DNA of 5,219 nt, from positions 1-5,219 of the forward strand of contig JAURFZ010000105.1 in NCBI GenBank assembly GCA_030834045.1, read 5' to 3'. This document shows positions 3,551 through 5,219 of this stretch, piece after piece. The stretch is from Burkholderiales bacterium. GTDB taxonomy: Bacteria > Pseudomonadota > Gammaproteobacteria > Burkholderiales > Burkholderiaceae_A. The position numbers and the translations under genes are program-made. The notes beneath the pieces are model-generated. The model made no database searches. It was not told where the DNA came from and saw only the letters and a program-made list of their open reading frames with translations. Position 1 is the stretch's first letter, and the number at the start of each line of letters is the position of its first letter.

Positions 3551-5219
3551 CTACTGCCCTCGTAGAAAAAAACGATCAAGCGTCTGCAGGTCAAGCTGCA
3601 CCCAGGTGGGTCGACCATGGTTGCACTGATCGGCTCGCTCGGTGCGCTCCATGTCACGCAGAAGGGCATTCATCTCGGGAATGGAGAGCCTGCGATTCGC
3701 ACGAACCGCACCATGGCATGCCATGGTGGCAAGCAGGGCATTGCGCTTTTCTTCCATTAGGCTTGAGAGACCGTGCTGGGCAAGCTCGGCCAAGGTTTGG
3801 CGTACCAAGGGCTCCACCTGGGCCTGAACAAGCAGCACTGGCAGACCACGAACGGCCATGCTCTGATCGGAAAGGACCGACAAGGAGAAGCCCAGGTCAT
3901 TCAAGAGGCCTTGCTGAGTCTGTAAGGTTTCAAGCTCAAGGGCAGAGGCCTGAAGGGCCAGCGGCTCAAGCAGTTGCTGCATCGACCCGGACGGCATGGC
4001 CTTAAGACGCTCGTAAACAATGCGCTCGTGGGCAGCATGCATATCGACCAGAATAAGCCCCTGGGCGTTCTGGGCAAGAATAAAAATGCCATGCAACTGG
4101 GCAAGGGCAAAGCCCAAAGGATGATCGGCATCAGCAGCCACACCCGATTGCATCGCGGCATCGAAGGCACTGAAAGAAGCGGCAGGCGCATTCACCCGCC
4201 AGACCGACGAGGACAAGGAAGCGGCAGAGCCAGGGTCCGGTGAGACAAGACCAAGGGCGGACTGGCTTGGGTATGGCCGCATGGGGTTGGCCGACGTTAC
4301 GACGGGCTGACCTGGACCAACAGGGGTAACCCCAGTGGCTACACCAGTGGCATAGCCAGATGGGCTTGCGGCCCCCACCTGCCCTGATGCAAGGCTTTGG
4401 CGGCAGGCCTGAACAACAGCCTGATAGACCGCCTGCGACTCGCGAAAGCGAACTTCCGCCTTGGCTGGATGCACATTGACATCCACGCGATCGCTTTCGA
4501 TGTCAATGAACAGGGCAAACCGTGGCTGCCGGTCGCTATGCAGCAGGTCGGCATAGACCGATCGCATGGCATGGGCAAGCATGCGATCGCGGATGGGACG
4601 ACCGTTCACATAAAAATACTGACGGTCGGCTGCATGGGAGGCCTCGGTGGGCCTTTGCAAAAAGGCATTAATGGTCATGGGCCCATGCGCCTGATGGCAG
4701 ACGGCCATGGTTGCAGGATCGATGTCAAACAGGCGAGCGACGCGCTCGACATGGTCTTGCGCAGGAAGACTTAGCAAGAGCTTGTCGTTATGACGAAACT
4801 GCCAGCGAACCTGTGGATGGGCAAGGGCCGCGCGCTGAAAGGCCTCACGGCAGTGGTTGAGTTCCGTGGCGGGGGTTTTTAAAAAACGCCGGCGGGCTGG
4901 AATGGTATGGAAAAGACCAAGCACCTCCACCATGGTGCCCTGGCCTCCGGCAGCTGGTGATACCTGCCATTGGCCCGTTCGATTCGAGATGCTGCTGGCA
5001 TGCTCGGCCTCTGGCGTGCGGCTGGTGATGGTGAGCTCGGCAACGGACCCCACCGAGGCCAAGGCTTCACCACGAAAGCCGTGGCTACGCACGGCAAGCA
5101 GATCGTCAAGGCTACGAATTTTGCTTGTGGCGTGCTGCTGCACGGCCAGTAAAAGGTCGTCGGACGCAATGCCATGCCCATCGTCACGAATGCGTATTGC
5201 ACGAATACCGCCGTCCTCA
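3551..5219 (-). CDS. mutL: DNA mismatch repair protein MutL, 5' end outside the window
   Basis: MutL couples mismatch recognition by MutS to strand incision. The frame is open from the right edge, giving 555 visible codons (numbered from the first full codon, 5218-5216). Roughly the first 60 residues, including ATPase motif I, are missing. GHKL ATPase motifs visible are DDGHGI at 12-17 and GFRGEALAS at 47-55, followed by TIPARRRFLKT at 105-115, FYVNGRPIRD at 202-211 and DVNVHPAKAEVRF at 246-258. A low-complexity linker spans about 280-365. The C-terminal domain carries DMHAAHERIVYE at 392-403, a match to the DxHA(x)2E(x)4E endonuclease motif, plus ACHGAVRAN (500-508) and CNHGRP (532-537), which are metal-site motifs of nicking MutL proteins. 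E. coli MutL lacks these and relies on MutH. Stop codon TAG. An internal GTG at 5143 is not the true start. Confidence 0.96.
   Translation of the reverse strand, partial: EDGGIRAIRIRDDGHGIASDDLLLAVQQHATSKIRSLDDLLAVRSHGFRGEALASVGSVAELTITSRTPEAEHASSISNRTGQWQVSPAAGGQGTMVEVLGLFHTIPARRRFLKTPATELNHCREAFQRAALAHPQVRWQFRHNDKLLLSLPAQDHVERVARLFDIDPATMAVCHQAHGPMTINAFLQRPTEASHAADRQYFYVNGRPIRDRMLAHAMRSVYADLLHSDRQPRFALFIDIESDRVDVNVHPAKAEVRFRESQAVYQAVVQACRQSLASGQVGAASPSGYATGVATGVTPVGPGQPVVTSANPMRPYPSQSALGLVSPDPGSAASLSSSVWRVNAPAASFSAFDAAMQSGVAADADHPLGFALAQLHGIFILAQNAQGLILVDMHAAHERIVYERLKAMPSGSMQQLLEPLALQASALELETLQTQQGLLNDLGFSLSVLSDQSMAVRGLPVLLVQAQVEPLVRQTLAELAQHGLSSLMEEKRNALLATMACHGAVRANRRLSIPEMNALLRDMERTERADQCNHGRPTWVQLDLQTLDRFFLRGQ
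3709..3728. repeat. Perfect 20-bp palindrome within mutL
   Basis: The 20 bases from 3709 to 3728 (centre GCATGC, arms ending CACC and GGTG) equal their own reverse complement with no spacer. On the minus strand they cover the codons for Thr-Met-Ala-Cys-His-Gly of the MutL C-terminal metal-site motif. With no loop, it could act as a DNA site or cruciform but would form only a strained RNA hairpin. The protein motif accounts for part of the sequence. No function is known to me. Confidence 0.6.
4328..4351 (-). repeat. Tandem 12-bp repeat in the mutL linker
   Basis: Two adjacent imperfect copies of GCCACTGGKGTW on the minus strand (4351-4340 and 4339-4328, 10 of 12 identical) encode Ala-Thr-Gly-Val twice. 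They lie in the disordered Gly/Ser/Pro/Ala-rich linker between the ATPase and dimerisation domains of MutL. In-frame gain or loss of a copy would be tolerated there. This probably reflects simple linker drift. Confidence 0.55.

Noticed and set aside
4583..4590. GCGATCGC octamer, the cyanobacterial HIP1 word
   Set aside because: Only one exact copy was noticed in the window and all genes look proteobacterial. Ordinary GATC-containing sequence.
3642..4774. Plus-strand and out-of-frame open frames of up to 125 codons within mutL
   Set aside because: They lie entirely inside conserved MutL sequence, and their translations look like shadow protein with no recognisable domain.

Overview
This is an ordinary chromosomal housekeeping segment of a proteobacterium, most likely a betaproteobacterium of the order Burkholderiales. 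The assignment is inferred by eye from protein resemblance. The S21 protein has the 70-residue form and C-terminal pattern I associate with that group, TsaD and PlsY look proteobacterial, and MutL carries a DMHA-type endonuclease motif like the one remembered for Neisseria MutL. Base composition looks moderately GC-rich (mid-50s percent, not computed). No mobile element, CRISPR array, tRNA or rRNA gene, or foreign-looking block was seen.

Layout, left to right. Positions 1-211 (minus) hold the first 70 codons of dnaG (primase), and 338-550 (minus) hold rpsU (ribosomal protein S21). Together they are the start of the rpsU-dnaG(-rpoD) macromolecular synthesis operon. The 126-base spacer between them carries strong RNA hairpins that read best on the operon strand. 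A divergent promoter region at about 551-624 separates rpsU from tsaD (625-1791, plus; an upstream TTG at 604 is the alternative start). tsaD faces plsY (1799-2479, minus) tail to tail, with a likely bidirectional terminator that overlaps the end of plsY. Upstream of plsY on the same strand lie miaA (2540-3529) and mutL (3551 to the right edge, 5' end missing). They form a probable mutL-miaA-plsY transcription unit with gaps of 21 and 60 bases.

How the genes relate: S21 and DnaG link ribosome assembly with replication priming. TsaD and MiaA both modify adenosine 37 of tRNAs (t6A and i6A), next to the anticodon. MutL acts in DNA mismatch repair, and PlsY makes lysophosphatidic acid for phospholipid synthesis.

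No new multi-gene system is visible. The points worth a second look are small. All five visible gene ends use TAG. None of the five visible starts has a clear Shine-Dalgarno sequence. A perfect 20-bp palindrome sits on the metal-site codons of mutL. A T6A5C5 slippery run lies in mutL. miaA lies in frame behind the amber stop of mutL.
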